From the NCBI RefSeq assembly GCF_000298235.1, contig NZ_BAHE01000024.1:1-64000 (forward strand): a stretch of DNA of 64,000 nucleotides, read 5' to 3'. The notes under the pieces were generated by a model that was not told where the DNA came from, did no database searches, and saw nothing but the letters and a program-made list of their open reading frames with translations. The position numbers and the translations under genes are program-made. Of the stretch, positions 1 through 11,116 are shown in pieces. The DNA comes from Gordonia namibiensis NBRC 108229. GTDB taxonomy: Bacteria > Actinomycetota > Actinomycetes > Mycobacteriales > Mycobacteriaceae. Position 1 is the first letter of the stretch; every line of letters begins with the position of its first letter.

Positions 1-22
1 CTTGCACCTCAGGGAGCTGGGA

Positions 23-592
23 CTACCAGGCGTGCACGGTGTTCTGTGCGCTCTCGAGATCCTGGGAGACGAGGAGTTCGACGGCGTCGCAGCCGTTGCG
101 GATCATCAGCTCGACCTCGGCTCGGTCGGCGGACGGGAACGGCTTGAGCACGAAGTCGGCGGGATCCTGACGCCCGGGCGGACGACCGATGCCCATCCGC
201 ACACGCAGGTAATCGCGGGTACCCATGACCTGGCTGATCGAGCGCAACCCGTTGTGGCCGCCCTCGCCGCCGCCGCGTTTGAGGCGCACGAGACCGAAAT
301 CGATGTCGAGCTCGTCGTGGATGACGATGAGATCGGTGGGCGCGACCGAATAGAACTTGGCCAGCGGACCGATCTGCCGGCCGGATTCGTTCATGTAGAC
401 GCGTGGCTTGGCCACGAGAACAGACTGGCCGCCGAGGCGAACCTCGGCGACCTCCGCACCGGACTTCTTGTGAACCTTCCAGCGCTCGCCTGCCGAGTCG
501 ACGAGGCCGTCGGCGACCATCGCGCCGACGTTGTGCCTCGTCTTCTCGTACCTGGACCCGGGATTACCGAGTCCGACAATAATTTTCACCAC
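23..592 (-). CDS. pth: Peptidyl-tRNA hydrolase
   Basis: The 189-residue product is a typical bacterial peptidyl-tRNA hydrolase, which cleaves peptidyl-tRNA that has dropped off ribosomes and recycles the tRNA in the cytoplasm. The N-terminus [20 protein letters not shown] carries the family signature with the catalytic His in TRHNVG, and [10 protein letters not shown] and HDELD are the other conserved blocks. The gene starts with two adjacent GTG codons, so the start is 592 or 589. It lies 25 bp downstream of rplY on the same strand, the conserved actinobacterial rplY-pth pair, so the two are probably co-transcribed. Identification is secure. Confidence 0.96.
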   Translation of the reverse strand: MVKIIVGLGNPGSRYEKTRHNVGAMVADGLVDSAGERWKVHKKSGAEVAEVRLGGQSVLVAKPRVYMNESGRQIGPLAKFYSVAPTDLIVIHDELDIDFGLVRLKRGGGEGGHNGLRSISQVMGTRDYLRVRMGIGRPPGRQDPADFVLKPFPSADRAEVELMIRNGCDAVELLVSQDLESAQNTVHAW

Positions 593-617
593 TCGTGCAG
601 AGCAGTCGGGGGTCGGA

Positions 618-1241
618 TTACTCCGACTCCGCGGGAGCCTCGGCAGCCTCGTCCTCGGTGCCTTCGGCGTCGGCGTCGGACTCGGTGGCCGCGGCCTGTG
701 CCTCGTTGACGGCGACGATCAGGGTCTCCGGATCGGCGATCAGGGTGACGCCCTCCGGCAGGTCCAGATCGGAGGCGTGAACGGCGGTGCCGGCCTCGGC
801 GCCCTCGACGCTGACGACGACCTGCTCCGGGATCGACAGAGCGTCGGCCTCGACCTCGACGACGCTGGCGTCGGAGACGACCAGGGTGCCCGGTGCGGCG
901 TCACCCTCGACGACGATGGCGACCTCGACGGTCACCTTCTCGCCGCGGCGGACGATGAGGAGGTCGGCGTGCTCGATGTAGTTGCGGATCGGGTGGACGT
1001 CGACCTGCTTGGTGAGCGCGAGCTGGCTGGTGCCCTCGATGTCGAGATCGATGATGGCGTTCAGGCCGTTGTTACGCAGGATCGCGGCGAAGTCGCGGGC
1101 CGGGAGGTGCAGGTGCTGCGGGTCGGTGCCGTGGCCGTAGAGCACGGCGGGAACCTTGCCCTCGCGGCGAGCGCGACGAGCGGCGCCCTTGCCCTTTTCG
1201 GTACGGGTGGTGACAGCCAGCTTCGAGGCCTGAGTAGCCAT
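618..1241 (-). CDS. rplY: 50S ribosomal protein L25 (CTC/TL5 form)
   Basis: This 207-residue protein is the long general-stress (CTC/TL5) form of ribosomal protein L25, which binds 5S rRNA in the large subunit. The N-terminal ~95 residues are the L25 domain, with [14 protein letters not shown] in the RNA-binding region. The second half is the beta-rich TL5 C-terminal domain, followed by an acidic Ala/Glu tail that is common in actinobacteria. The ATG is preceded by GGAG at a good distance (GGAGATCACC just upstream). pth follows after 25 bp. The upstream 239 bp also serves as the divergent promoter region for the gene at 1481. Confidence 0.96.
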   Translation of the reverse strand: MATQASKLAVTTRTEKGKGAARRARREGKVPAVLYGHGTDPQHLHLPARDFAAILRNNGLNAIIDLDIEGTSQLALTKQVDVHPIRNYIEHADLLIVRRGEKVTVEVAIVVEGDAAPGTLVVSDASVVEVEADALSIPEQVVVSVEGAEAGTAVHASDLDLPEGVTLIADPETLIVAVNEAQAAATESDADAEGTEDEAAEAPAESE

Positions 1242-1480
1242 GGTGATCTCCTCTGATCAGTGGTTGCGGTCGTTCGTCCGTCGCGACGAGCAACGGGCAC
1301 GGATACCGACCGCGGACACCCACCGGGCCGCGTGGGGGCTCCGAGGAGACTGCGATGGTCGCGCCGATCACGGTGACTTGGTCACCCTCGCCGAGACAAC
1401 GGGAGCAAGGATAGTCGATGACCTGCCGAGATGTCACATCGCGTCCCGCAGCGAGCATCGTCCCGGCATACTGGGCAGCC

Positions 1481-1936
1481 ATGACCTCACAGACCCCGAT
1501 CGAGATCGTGACGGCCCTGCTCGACGCATTCGCGCGCGAGGACATCGCAGGTGCGCTGGACACCATCGACGACGACATCGCGTACACCAACGTCTCGCTG
1601 CCGACCATTCACGGCAAGCGCAAGGTGGCCGGTGTGCTCGGCGGTGTCGCGAAGAAGTCGTGGGTGGGGTTCAACTACCGGATGCTCAACGTGAGTTCCG
1701 ACGACGCGGGTGTCGTGCTCACCGAACGCGTCGACGAACTGCGTTTCGGGCGGCTGCATCTGCAGTTCTGGGTGTGCGGTCGCTTCGAGGTCCGTGAGGG
1801 CCGGATCGTGGTGTGGCGCGACTACTTCGACTACTTCGACATGGCGAAGGGCCTGCTGCGCGGAATTGCCGCGCTTGCCCTGCCGTCGGTGCAGAAGCCG
1901 CTGCCGATACCCGCTCAGCGGTTGAGCGGGCTGTAG
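1481..1936 (+). CDS. NTF2-like / limonene-epoxide hydrolase family protein
   Basis: The product is a 151-residue soluble protein with the SnoaL/NTF2-like cone fold, recognisable from the N-terminal helix TPIEIVTALLDAFAREDI, the strand that follows (DTIDDDIAYTNVSLPTIHG), and the late GRFEVREGRIVVWRDYFDYFD block. That last block is characteristic of limonene-1,2-epoxide hydrolase-like proteins, where Asp/Arg residues activate water. I chose the internal ATG because the residues before it are low-complexity and unlike the family. The gene runs convergently into the VOC gene and overlaps it by 22 bp. The true substrate is unknown; an epoxide hydrolase role is plausible but unproven. Confidence 0.8.
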   Translation: MTSQTPIEIVTALLDAFAREDIAGALDTIDDDIAYTNVSLPTIHGKRKVAGVLGGVAKKSWVGFNYRMLNVSSDDAGVVLTERVDELRFGRLHLQFWVCGRFEVREGRIVVWRDYFDYFDMAKGLLRGIAALALPSVQKPLPIPAQRLSGL

Positions 1937-2265
1937 AACACGAGTCCGTTGCCCTGGTTGTCGTACACCACGGCACGGCGCTCGTGCGCGTCGTCGTACG
2001 GGCCCTTCACGATGGCGCCGCCGTCGGCCTCGATCGCCTTTGCCGCGGCGTCGACGTCGGAGGTCTTGATGCCGACGACGACCTTGCCGGGGATCGGGTG
2101 GTCGACCGCGGTGGCGAGCGCGATCGTCACCGGACCGCCGTCGAGCGCGGCGAAGTGGGCGCCGTCGCGGAACTTCAGCGCCATGCCCAGCGTCTCGGTG
2201 TAGAACTTGATCGACTCGTCCAGGTTTTCGGTGGACAGGATGATCATCTTCGCTTCGTAGCTCAT
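1915..2265 (-). CDS. VOC (glyoxalase/bleomycin-resistance/dioxygenase) superfamily protein
   Basis: The 116-residue product is a single-module VOC-fold protein. It opens with a beta strand (KMIILSTENLDESIKFYTETLGM) and ends with the usual DNQGNGLVFYSPL block, giving the paired beta-alpha-beta-beta-beta modules of the family. Such small proteins act as glyoxalases, fosfomycin/bleomycin resistance proteins or binding proteins. The residues seen here do not decide between these, so no substrate is assigned. It overlaps the 3' end of the convergent NTF2-like gene by 22 bp. The start ATG at 2265 fits the family length. Confidence 0.82.
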   Translation of the reverse strand: MSYEAKMIILSTENLDESIKFYTETLGMALKFRDGAHFAALDGGPVTIALATAVDHPIPGKVVVGIKTSDVDAAAKAIEADGGAIVKGPYDDAHERRAVVYDNQGNGLVFYSPLNR

Positions 2266-2396
2266 GTAGCCGATGCTAACCGCGCCCGAGGGCCACCGGA
2301 ACCCTCAATCGCGTTCTGGCACAGAGCTGTACACATCGGCCGCCCTTCCGCAGGCCGACGCGACCAAGGTCCCGTTCATCCGGGACCGACGCCCCT

Positions 2397-2738
2397 TCAG
2401 AGGATCTCGTCGAGCTTCTCGAACGGCCGCGGGATGCGGGTCCCCTTGTCTGTCACCACGATCGGGCGCTCGACGAGGATCGGGTGTTCGACCATCGCGT
2501 CGAGGATCGCCTCGTCGTCGGCCGACGCGAGATCGAGCTCTTTGTAGAGGGCCTCGCGCTTACGCACGGCCTGCGCGGGGGTCAGCCCGGCGTCGGCGAG
2601 CAGCTGCACCAGTTGTTCGCGCGTGTAGGGATCGTCGAGGTACTTGACGACGGTCGGTTCGATACCGGCGTCGCGGAGTGCCTGCAGCGCCTTGCGCGAG
2701 GTCGAGCACTTCGGGTTGTGATAGATCGTCGCGTCCAC
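2397..2738 (-). CDS. arsC: ArsC/Spx-family arsenate reductase
   Basis: The 113-residue product matches the glutaredoxin-coupled ArsC family, which reduces arsenate to arsenite through a single N-terminal cysteine. It opens with ATIYHNPKCSTSRKAL, placing the catalytic Cys about ten residues in. The conserved RPIVVTDKGTRIPRP block with the oxyanion-binding arginines lies near the C-terminus. I prefer the GTG at 2738 because it places the first strand where the family has it; a GTG at 2747 is an in-frame alternative. There is no ars operon here. It sits between the VOC gene and catA, so it may be a housekeeping YfgD-type reductase and not true arsenic resistance. Confidence 0.88.
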   Translation of the reverse strand: MDATIYHNPKCSTSRKALQALRDAGIEPTVVKYLDDPYTREQLVQLLADAGLTPAQAVRKREALYKELDLASADDEAILDAMVEHPILVERPIVVTDKGTRIPRPFEKLDEIL

Positions 2739-2761
2739 GAAAGACACCGTACCCAGCGCAA

Positions 2762-2799
2762 AGCGGTCCGGGCTCCAGAGGGGGAGAACCCGGACCGCT
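2762..2799 (-). terminator. Hairpin terminator downstream of catA
   Basis: An 11 bp perfect inverted repeat (AGCGGTCCGGG at 2762-2772 pairing with 2789-2799, 16-nt loop) lies between the stop of catA and the start of arsC. No T-run follows, as is usual in high-GC actinobacteria. The placement suggests it ends the pheA2-pheA1-catA transcript. Confidence 0.6.
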
Positions 2800-2826
2800 C
2801 GCGCACCCGTTCTGCGGGTGGGATCG

Positions 2827-5393
<2,567 letters not shown>

Positions 5394-5442
5394 GGTGGTC
5401 CTCACTTCTGTTGTACGGCTGTGGTGCGGTCGGTGGGCGGGA

Positions 5443-6012
5443 TCAGGAAACGGCAGAGAGCGGCACGCAGGTCGGCGTGAACCGGGCGGTCGCGTCGAAC
5501 CAGCGGCTGTGCGGGTCGTCGAGGCTGCCGCAGTACGCGGCGGCACCGGAGGTCTCGCCGAGGTCGTGGAACTTGCTGCGGTAGAACAGGAGTGGCTCGG
5601 CGTCGGTGTCGACGTGGGCGTCGACGATCTCGCCGACGTAGATGACGTGGTCGCCGCCGTCGTAGGACGCCCAGGGGTTGCAGATCAGGGTCGCGGCGTT
5701 GTCGGCCAGCGCGGGGACGAGCCAGTCCGAGCTCCATTCCGGCCCGTGTTCCTGCGGCTTGCCGGCGAAGTGCATGGCGGTGTCGAGCTGATCCGACTTG
5801 AGGATGTTCACCGCGAACGGCGCGGCGTCGAGGTAGCCGCAGGCCTTCGACTTACGGGTCAGCGTGACCTGGCAGAGGCGGGGCTCGATCGAGATCGGGG
5901 TGAACGCGGTGACGGTCGCGCCGTGCGGTGTGCCCTCGTCGTTCGCGCAGGTGATGACGGTGACGCCGGTGGCGAACTGTCCGAAGATGTTGCGCATCGT
6001 GCGTTGGTCCAT
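5443..6012 (-). CDS. pheA2: Flavin reductase partner of the phenol hydroxylase
   Basis: The 189-residue product is an HpaC/PheA2-type NAD(P)H:flavin oxidoreductase that supplies reduced flavin to the hydroxylase. The flavin-reductase-like split-barrel is recognisable from [13 protein letters not shown] at the N-terminus, [16 protein letters not shown], and [15 protein letters not shown] in the second half. I chose the ATG at 6012 because a strong AAGGAG lies just upstream of it; longer readings of the frame run into non-family sequence. The gene is first in the pheA2-pheA1-catA operon and is divergent from the AraC-type regulator. The C-terminal ~25 residues (from [11 protein letters not shown]) are an extension with no motif I recognise. 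Confidence 0.92.
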   Translation of the reverse strand: MDQRTMRNIFGQFATGVTVITCANDEGTPHGATVTAFTPISIEPRLCQVTLTRKSKACGYLDAAPFAVNILKSDQLDTAMHFAGKPQEHGPEWSSDWLVPALADNAATLICNPWASYDGGDHVIYVGEIVDAHVDTDAEPLLFYRSKFHDLGETSGAAAYCGSLDDPHSRWFDATARFTPTCVPLSAVS

Positions 6013-6079
6013 GGGGATCAGCTCCTTTGCTCTGGCAGTGGCTGGTGGGGTGTCTGGTGTGGCGGTGCGACCAAACGTA

Positions 6080-6091
6080 TGACCGCGGTCA
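6080..6091. promoter_or_regulatory. Palindrome in the pheA2/pheR divergent promoter region
   Basis: TGACCGCGGTCA is a perfect 12 bp palindrome midway between pheA2 and the AraC-type regulator, 68 bp upstream of the pheA2 start. Its position suits an operator, but AraC proteins usually bind direct repeats, so it may belong to another factor or be chance. No clear -35/-10 pair could be fixed. Confidence 0.35.
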
Positions 6092-6247
6092 CATCCCGTC
6101 GATCCGCATTGCGAAGGGCTGATCCGATGTGCGCAACGATGCGAGTTGGATCGCTCCAGGCCGCTGGAAGTGATGGCAGTCACAGTTACGCTGGAGCTCG
6201 TGAGGGCAGAGCCACTTGCTTCGGGGACCGACCGCGCCGGGGGATCG

Positions 6248-7216
6248 ATGTCGCAGCAGACACCGACACCTCGTCGCGTCGTGGGGTCGGGGATCGCGGA
6301 CTGGGACGAGGTCCATGAGGTCGTCGCGGATGCGTATTTTCCGCATGAGCTGCGCCCGCTGTCCCGTGACGACGCCTCGCACTATCGACTGGAATCCACG
6401 GCCATCGGCTCGACGGTGATCGCGCGGATAGGCTTCGGCGCGGATGTCTCGATCGATTCCGACCATCCAGGGGCGTGGGCGATCAACATCCCGTTGTCCG
6501 GCAGCATCGCCTCGGTCACCGACGGCCGGTCGATCGTCTCCGAACCGGGTCAGGCAACGCTCAACCCGCCCGACACCCCCACGGTGATCACCAACTGGAG
6601 CAAGACGTGCGAGATCATCGGCTTCAAGGTCGAACGCGACTATCTGCAGCGCGAGATCGACCGGATCGCGGGTCGCCCCGGCCGGTCGCTGAGCAGCCAA
6701 CTCGATCTCCGCCGCGGCGCCGGCGCGGAGTGGCTTGGGTTGTTGCGGTCGGCGCGCCAACAGGTCGCGCAGTGTGACAGCATCCTGCTGCGCAACCCGC
6801 GCATGGCCGAGCAGCTCGGCGGAATGCTCACCACCGCACTGGTTCTCGCGGCACTACCCGACACCGACGATCCGCTGGCCGGTACCCGGCCGCGCATGGT
6901 CAAGCGCGTCATCGACGCCATCCACGCCGACCCGGCACGGCCGTGGACGGTGGGTGAACTGGCTGAGATCGGCGCGGTCAGCGCTCGCCGCCTGCAGCAG
7001 GGTTTCCGCGAATGCGTGGGGATGAGCCCGATGGAGTACGTGCTCGACGTCCGGCTCGAAAGCATCCACAACGACCTGCTGACCTGCGGCGGGACCTCGA
7101 CCGTCACCGACATCGCCACCCGCTGGGGCGTCATGCACACCGGCCGCTTCGCCGCCGCCTACCGACGTAAGTACGGGGTCGCGCCGTCGGAGACCCGGCG
7201 GATGGCCGGGGCCTAG
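6248..7216 (+). CDS. pheR: AraC-family transcriptional regulator of the phenol operon
   Basis: The 322-residue product has an N-terminal ligand-sensing cupin-like domain of the AraC_binding_2 type (about residues 30-200). A C-terminal AraC DNA-binding domain with two helix-turn-helix units follows: VGELAEIGAVSARRLQQGFRE is HTH1 and VTDIATRWGVMHTGRFAAAYR is HTH2. It is transcribed away from pheA2-pheA1-catA, the arrangement of the activator PheR in rhodococci, so it probably activates that operon in response to phenol. The start is uncertain: I prefer ATG 6248 (preceded by GGGGGA), but GTG 6200 and ATG 6146 are in frame. Confidence 0.88.
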   Translation: MSQQTPTPRRVVGSGIADWDEVHEVVADAYFPHELRPLSRDDASHYRLESTAIGSTVIARIGFGADVSIDSDHPGAWAINIPLSGSIASVTDGRSIVSEPGQATLNPPDTPTVITNWSKTCEIIGFKVERDYLQREIDRIAGRPGRSLSSQLDLRRGAGAEWLGLLRSARQQVAQCDSILLRNPRMAEQLGGMLTTALVLAALPDTDDPLAGTRPRMVKRVIDAIHADPARPWTVGELAEIGAVSARRLQQGFRECVGMSPMEYVLDVRLESIHNDLLTCGGTSTVTDIATRWGVMHTGRFAAAYRRKYGVAPSETRRMAGA

Positions 7217-7234
7217 GGCGGCGCACAGTCGAAA

Positions 7235-7276
7235 ACACCGCGCCCGGATGTCCGTGGGGACATCCGGGCGCGGTGT
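7235..7276. terminator. Bidirectional hairpin terminator between pheR and prs
   Basis: A perfect 19 bp inverted repeat (7235-7253 with 7258-7276) with a 4-nt loop separates the convergent pheR and prs genes. It should fold equally well in both transcripts and so end both. Confidence 0.85.
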
Positions 7277-7293
7277 GGGTGAAACCGTGAAGG

Positions 7294-8271
7294 CTAGGCG
7301 ATGCCGTCGAACAGGCTTGTGACGGAACCGTTTTCGAAGACCTCGCGGATCGTCTGCGCGAGCAGCGGGGCGATCGACAGGACGGTCAGGTTCTCGAAAT
7401 GCTTCTCGGGCGGGATGGGCAGCGTGTCGGTCGCGATGACCTCCTTGGCGCCGCAGCCGGCGAGACGCTCGGCGGCCGGATCGGAGAAGACGCCGTGGGT
7501 GGTGGCGATGATGACGTCGCCGGCACCGGCCTCCTTCAGGACGCGGACCGCGCCGGCGATGGTGCCGCCGGTGTCGATCATGTCGTCGATCAGGACACAG
7601 GTGCGTCCCTCGACCTCACCGACCACGCGGTTCGACTTGACCTGGTTGGGAACCAGCGGGTCACGGGTCTTGTGGATGAAGGCCAGGGGAGCGCCGCTGA
7701 GGGCGTCGGCCCACTTCTCGGCGACGCGCACACGACCGGAGTCCGGCGACACGACGGTGACGTTGTCGGTGCCGTAGTTGTCGCAGACGTAGCCGGCGAG
7801 CTGGCCGAGGGCGTGCATGTGGTCGACCGGACCGTCGAAGAAGCCCTGGATCTGATCGGTGTGCAGGTCGACCGTGATGATGCGGTCGGCGCCCGCGGTC
7901 TTGAGCAGATCGGCGATGAGGCGGGCCGAGATGGGCTCGCGTCCGCGGTGCTTCTTGTCCTGGCGGGCGTAGGGGTAGAACGGCAGGATCACGCTGATGC
8001 GCTTGGCCGAACCGCGCTTGAGCGCGTCGATCATGATCAGGGCTTCCATGACCCACTGGTTCAGCGGGTAGGGGCAGCTCTGCAGCACGAACGCGTCCGA
8101 GCCGCGGACGGACTCCTCGAAACGGACGAACAGCTCGCCATTGGCGAAGTCGCGTGCCGTCTGGGGGGTCACCTTGATGCCCAGTTCGTCGGCGACCGCT
8201 TCAGCCAGTTCGGGGTGGGCACGACCAGAGAACAGCATCAGGTTCTTCTGGTTGTCGGTGGTCCAGGTCAT
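7294..8271 (-). CDS. prs: Ribose-phosphate pyrophosphokinase (PRPP synthetase)
   Basis: The 325-residue cytoplasmic enzyme makes PRPP from ribose 5-phosphate and ATP for nucleotide, His and Trp synthesis; in mycolate bacteria it also feeds decaprenyl-phosphoryl arabinose. The class I signatures are visible: VRGSDAFVLQSCPYPLN near the N-terminus, the DLHTDQIQGFF loop, and the PRPP-binding VLIDDMIDTGGTI near the C-terminus. The length is normal. It follows glmU with a 72 bp gap that contains a very stable hairpin. The glmU-prs pair is conserved in M. tuberculosis. The assignment is secure. Confidence 0.97.
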   Translation of the reverse strand: MTWTTDNQKNLMLFSGRAHPELAEAVADELGIKVTPQTARDFANGELFVRFEESVRGSDAFVLQSCPYPLNQWVMEALIMIDALKRGSAKRISVILPFYPYARQDKKHRGREPISARLIADLLKTAGADRIITVDLHTDQIQGFFDGPVDHMHALGQLAGYVCDNYGTDNVTVVSPDSGRVRVAEKWADALSGAPLAFIHKTRDPLVPNQVKSNRVVGEVEGRTCVLIDDMIDTGGTIAGAVRVLKEAGAGDVIIATTHGVFSDPAAERLAGCGAKEVIATDTLPIPPEKHFENLTVLSIAPLLAQTIREVFENGSVTSLFDGIA

Positions 8272-8311
8272 GAAAACTCTTCTGTCCGTTTCGGTTTCGA
8301 TCGGTTGGGCT

Positions 8312-8331
8312 CCCCGCCGCGAACGGCGGGG
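8312..8331 (-). promoter_or_regulatory. UUCG-capped hairpin between glmU and prs
   Basis: An 8 bp perfect stem (8312-8319 with 8324-8331) reads CCCCGCCG-TTCG-CGGCGGGG on the transcribed strand, a GC-only stem capped by the exceptionally stable UUCG tetraloop. It lies 41 bp upstream of the prs start. It could be a weak terminator, an mRNA processing boundary or a 5' stabiliser of the prs message. Confidence 0.6.
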
Positions 8332-8343
8332 TTCTCGGGTCCG

Positions 8344-9828
8344 CTAGGCGGGCCCGGGGTCCTTGTCGCGTGCCGCAGAGGCGTTGCCGAGTGCCTCGAT
8401 GGCTGCCTGTGCCGCCGCCGTGTCGGGCCGCTTGCGCACGACCCAGTCCTCGATGACACGTTGTGTTCCCGCCGAGACCGCGAGGGCTCCCGGCGGTACA
8501 TTTTGCCGCACGACGGTTCCGGCGCCGGTATATGCCCCGTCGCCGATGCTCACCGGGGCGACGAACATGTTGTCCGAGCCGGTGCGGCAGTGGTCGCCGA
8601 TCACCGTGCGGTGCTTGTTCACGCCGTCGTAGTTGACGAAGACGCTCGACGCCCCGATGTTCGTGTGCTCACCGATGGTGGCGTCGCCGACGTAGGTGAG
8701 GTGCGGCACCTTGGAGCCGTCGCCGATCGTCGAGTTCTTGGTCTCCACGAAGGTGCCGATCTTGCCCGCGACGCCGAGCACGGTGCCCGGGCGCAAGTAG
8801 GCGAACGGGCCGACCGAGGCGTCGCCGCCGATGACGGCCTCGCTGCCGTGGGTGCGGATGACGTGGGCGCCCTCGCCGATCGTGACGTCGGTGAGCGTGG
8901 TGTCGGGTCCGACGACCGCGTCGGCGGCGATGTGGGTACGGCCGTGGAGCTGTGTGCCGGGTTCGATCCGCACATCCGGTTCGATCGTCACGTCGACGTC
9001 GATCCAGGTGGTGGCCGGGTCGACGACGGTGACGCCGTCGACCTGATGGCGTCGGATGATCCGGCGGTTGAGCTCGGCACCGAGGTCGGCGAGCTGCGCG
9101 CGGTCGTTGCATCCCGCGACCAGGACGGGATCGGCGACGGTGAACCCGCGAACGGCCTGGCCTGCGTCACGCGCGATCTCGACGATGTCGGTGAGATAGA
9201 ACTCGCCCTGGACGTTGTCGGTCGACAGCTTCGAGAGCCCGTCCCGCAGTGCGGTGGCGTCGACGGCGTAGACACCGGCGTTGACCTCGGTGATGGCGCG
9301 CTGTTCGGGGGTTGCGTCCTTGTGTTCGACGATCGCGCGCACCGAGTCGTCGTCGGCGCGGATGATGCGCCCGTAACCCGTCGGGTCGTCGGCGATGAAG
9401 CTGGTGAGGGTGACCGCGGCGCCGCCGTCGGCGGTGTGGGTCTCGATGAGGCCGCGGAGGGTGTCGGCGTCGAGGAGTGGGACGTCGGCGGCGGTGACGA
9501 TGACGGTTCCGTCGAAGTCGTCGGGGAGTGCGGTGAGTCCGACGCGCGCGGCGTCGCCGGTGCCGCGCGGCTCGTCCTGCTCGGCGATCGCGATCTCGCG
9601 GCCCAGTGCGGTGGCGAGGTCGGCGACCGCTGCGGAGACCCGCTCACGCTCATGGCTGACCACGACGACGAGATGCTCGGGATCGATGCCCGAGGTGCCG
9701 TGCAGCGAGTGACCCAAGAGGGATCGGCCGGCAATCGTATGGAGGATTTTGGGGGTCTTGGACTTCATCCGGGTACCGGCACCCGCGGCCAGCACGATCA
9801 CGGCCACAGATGACGACGTTCCCGACAT
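8344..9828 (-). CDS. glmU: Bifunctional GlcNAc-1-phosphate uridyltransferase / GlcN-1-phosphate acetyltransferase
   Basis: This 494-residue enzyme performs the last two steps of UDP-GlcNAc synthesis for peptidoglycan and the arabinogalactan linker. The N-terminal pyrophosphorylase domain opens with the nucleotide-binding [11 protein letters not shown]. The C-terminal half is a left-handed beta-helix of hexapeptide repeats (for example [17 protein letters not shown]) that forms the acetyltransferase trimer, with the active-site block [18 protein letters not shown]. An Asp/Pro/Ala-rich tail follows the helix. The start at 9828 is preceded by GAGGGTGGG; 9852 is an in-frame alternative. prs follows on the same strand. 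Confidence 0.96.
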   Translation of the reverse strand: MSGTSSSVAVIVLAAGAGTRMKSKTPKILHTIAGRSLLGHSLHGTSGIDPEHLVVVVSHERERVSAAVADLATALGREIAIAEQDEPRGTGDAARVGLTALPDDFDGTVIVTAADVPLLDADTLRGLIETHTADGGAAVTLTSFIADDPTGYGRIIRADDDSVRAIVEHKDATPEQRAITEVNAGVYAVDATALRDGLSKLSTDNVQGEFYLTDIVEIARDAGQAVRGFTVADPVLVAGCNDRAQLADLGAELNRRIIRRHQVDGVTVVDPATTWIDVDVTIEPDVRIEPGTQLHGRTHIAADAVVGPDTTLTDVTIGEGAHVIRTHGSEAVIGGDASVGPFAYLRPGTVLGVAGKIGTFVETKNSTIGDGSKVPHLTYVGDATIGEHTNIGASSVFVNYDGVNKHRTVIGDHCRTGSDNMFVAPVSIGDGAYTGAGTVVRQNVPPGALAVSAGTQRVIEDWVVRKRPDTAAAQAAIEALGNASAARDKDPGPA

Positions 9829-10107
9829 CGAATGCCCACCCTCTTCCTTCATCGGTGTTCACGTCGGGTGCGATCCTACGCACCGGTACTGCGGTTCTGA
9901 TAACGCGCCGCTCCGATTCCCGCTGAATGCGGCGCTGTCACGTGATGCAACACACGTCCTCGGACGTCACCTGATAGAACACAGGGGACCGCGTTTCCCC
10001 GAGCGTTCGATCGGCGCGCCTCGGGCGTTCGGTGTCGACGCGCAGACGGGGAGCGGACCAGCGCGGGCCGGTCGACCGGCCCGCACACCTGACCAACGGA
10101 GGTATGA
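9829..10107. other. Intergenic region between glmU and fabG (divergent)
   Basis: This 279 bp region separates divergent genes and must hold both promoters. I see one weak inverted repeat (GCGCCGC at 9905-9911 with GCGGCGC at 9929-9935, 17-nt loop) and no coding potential consistent with neighbours. No promoter could be placed with confidence. Confidence 0.4.
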
Positions 10108-10863
10108 ATGAGCACGCAGAAGACCGCGATCGTCACCGGTGCGGCACGGGGTATCGGTGCTGCCGTGGCCAAGCGACTCGCTGACGACGGCCTGGCCGTG
10201 GCCGTCCTGGACCTCGACGCCGACGCCTGCGCGGACACCGTCAAGGCCATCACCGACAAGGGTGGCAAGGCCATCGCCGTCGGCGCGAACGTCGCCGACG
10301 ACGCGTCGGTCCAGGCCGCCGTCGAGAAGGTCGCCGCCGAGCTCGGTGGACCGACCGTCGTGGTCAACAACGCCGGCATCACCCGCGACAACCTGCTGTT
10401 CAAGATGACCGTCGAGGACTGGGACGCCGTCATGGCCGTCCACCTGCGCGGTGCCTTCAACGTCACCAAGGCGGCCCAGAAGTACATGGTCGACGCCGGC
10501 TGGGGTCGCATCGTCAACCTGTCGAGCACGTCGGCTCTCGGCAACCGCGGCCAGGTCAACTACTCGGCCGCCAAGGCCGGCATGCAGGGCTTCACCAAGA
10601 CCCTGGCCATCGAGCTGGGCAAGTTCGGCGTCACCGCCAACGCCATCGCCCCCGGTTTCATCGAGACCGAGATGACCGCCGCCACCGCCGAGCGCGTCGG
10701 CGTGCCCTTCGAGGACTTCAAGAAGGCCGCCGCCGCTCAGATCCCGGTGAACCGCGTCGGCGTCCCCGAGGACATCGCCCACACGGCGTCGTTCTTCATC
10801 AGCGAGGGTGCGGGCTTCGTCTCCGGTCAGGTCGTCTACGTCGCCGGCGGTCCGAAGGACTGA
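10108..10863 (+). CDS. fabG: 3-oxoacyl-[ACP] reductase-type short-chain dehydrogenase
   Basis: The 251-residue product is a classical SDR that reduces 3-oxoacyl thioesters with NADPH. The Rossmann motif TGAARGIGAA (residues 10-19), the NNAG block and the active-site YSAAK (Tyr152, Lys156) are all present. The C-terminus VSGQVVYVAGGPKD is typical of FabG proteins. It has its own transcription unit, upstream of tRNA-Gln and followed by a hairpin. It could serve fatty-acid synthesis or act on other ketones; sequence alone cannot separate FabG paralogues in an actinobacterium that makes its C16 acids with FAS-I. Confidence 0.88.
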   Translation: MSTQKTAIVTGAARGIGAAVAKRLADDGLAVAVLDLDADACADTVKAITDKGGKAIAVGANVADDASVQAAVEKVAAELGGPTVVVNNAGITRDNLLFKMTVEDWDAVMAVHLRGAFNVTKAAQKYMVDAGWGRIVNLSSTSALGNRGQVNYSAAKAGMQGFTKTLAIELGKFGVTANAIAPGFIETEMTAATAERVGVPFEDFKKAAAAQIPVNRVGVPEDIAHTASFFISEGAGFVSGQVVYVAGGPKD

Positions 10864-10874
10864 TCTCCAGACGT

Positions 10875-10918
10875 CGTCTCGACGTCGCGACCTCGATCGA
10901 AGTCGCGGCGTCGAGACG
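10875..10918 (+). terminator. Hairpin terminator after fabG
   Basis: CGTCTCGACG (10875-10884) pairs with 10909-10918 and CGCGAC (10886-10891) with 10902-10907, giving a 16 bp stem with one bulge on each side and a 10-nt loop. It starts 12 bp after the fabG stop codon. Confidence 0.7.
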
Positions 10919-10986
10919 AGGTCTTGCTGACGAGAGTGCCCGGGTCGCCGCGCCGCTGGCCTGTGGCACAATCGTCAGCGCAGTAT

Positions 10987-11061
10987 TCCCCCATGGTGTA
11001 ATCGGCAACACTTCTGATTTTGGTTCAGGCATTCCAGGTTCGAGTCCTGGTGGGGGAGCCA
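10987..11061 (+). tRNA. tRNA-Gln (anticodon TTG)
   Basis: The segment folds as a complete tRNA: acceptor stem TCCCCCA/TGGGGGA, D stem GTGT/ACAC, anticodon stem TCTGA/TCAGG around a TTTTGGT loop with anticodon TTG, and T stem CCAGG/CCTGG around TTCGAGT. The discriminator base is G and CCA is encoded, ending at 11061. It reads CAA/CAG glutamine codons. The 3' end is partly repeated just downstream (see the repeat entry). Confidence 0.95.
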
Positions 11062-11106
11062 CCATATGTCCCAGGGGGGAGCCACCACATGTGCCAGTGG
11101 GGGAGC
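11051..11106 (+). repeat. Tandem partial copies of the tRNA-Gln 3' end
   Basis: GGGGGAGCCACCATATGT, which includes the tRNA 3' end and CCA (11052-11069), is repeated with one mismatch at 11075-11092. Only TGGGGGAGC recurs a third time, at 11098-11106. The spacing is 23 and 24 bp. tRNA 3' ends are the usual targets of tyrosine integrases, so these could be traces of repeated integration and excision. No integrase remains in the window. Confidence 0.75.
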
Positions 11107-11116
11107 TCTTCAGCGC

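Noticed and set aside
2397-2738. An arsenic-resistance operon
   Set aside because: Only the ArsC-like gene is present; there is no arsR, arsB or acr3, and its neighbours are unrelated.
7399-9813. An 804-codon open frame on the plus strand opposite prs and glmU
   Set aside because: It is the antisense shadow of two certain housekeeping genes, full of Asp/Gly/Val runs typical of high-GC reverse frames, and has no family features.
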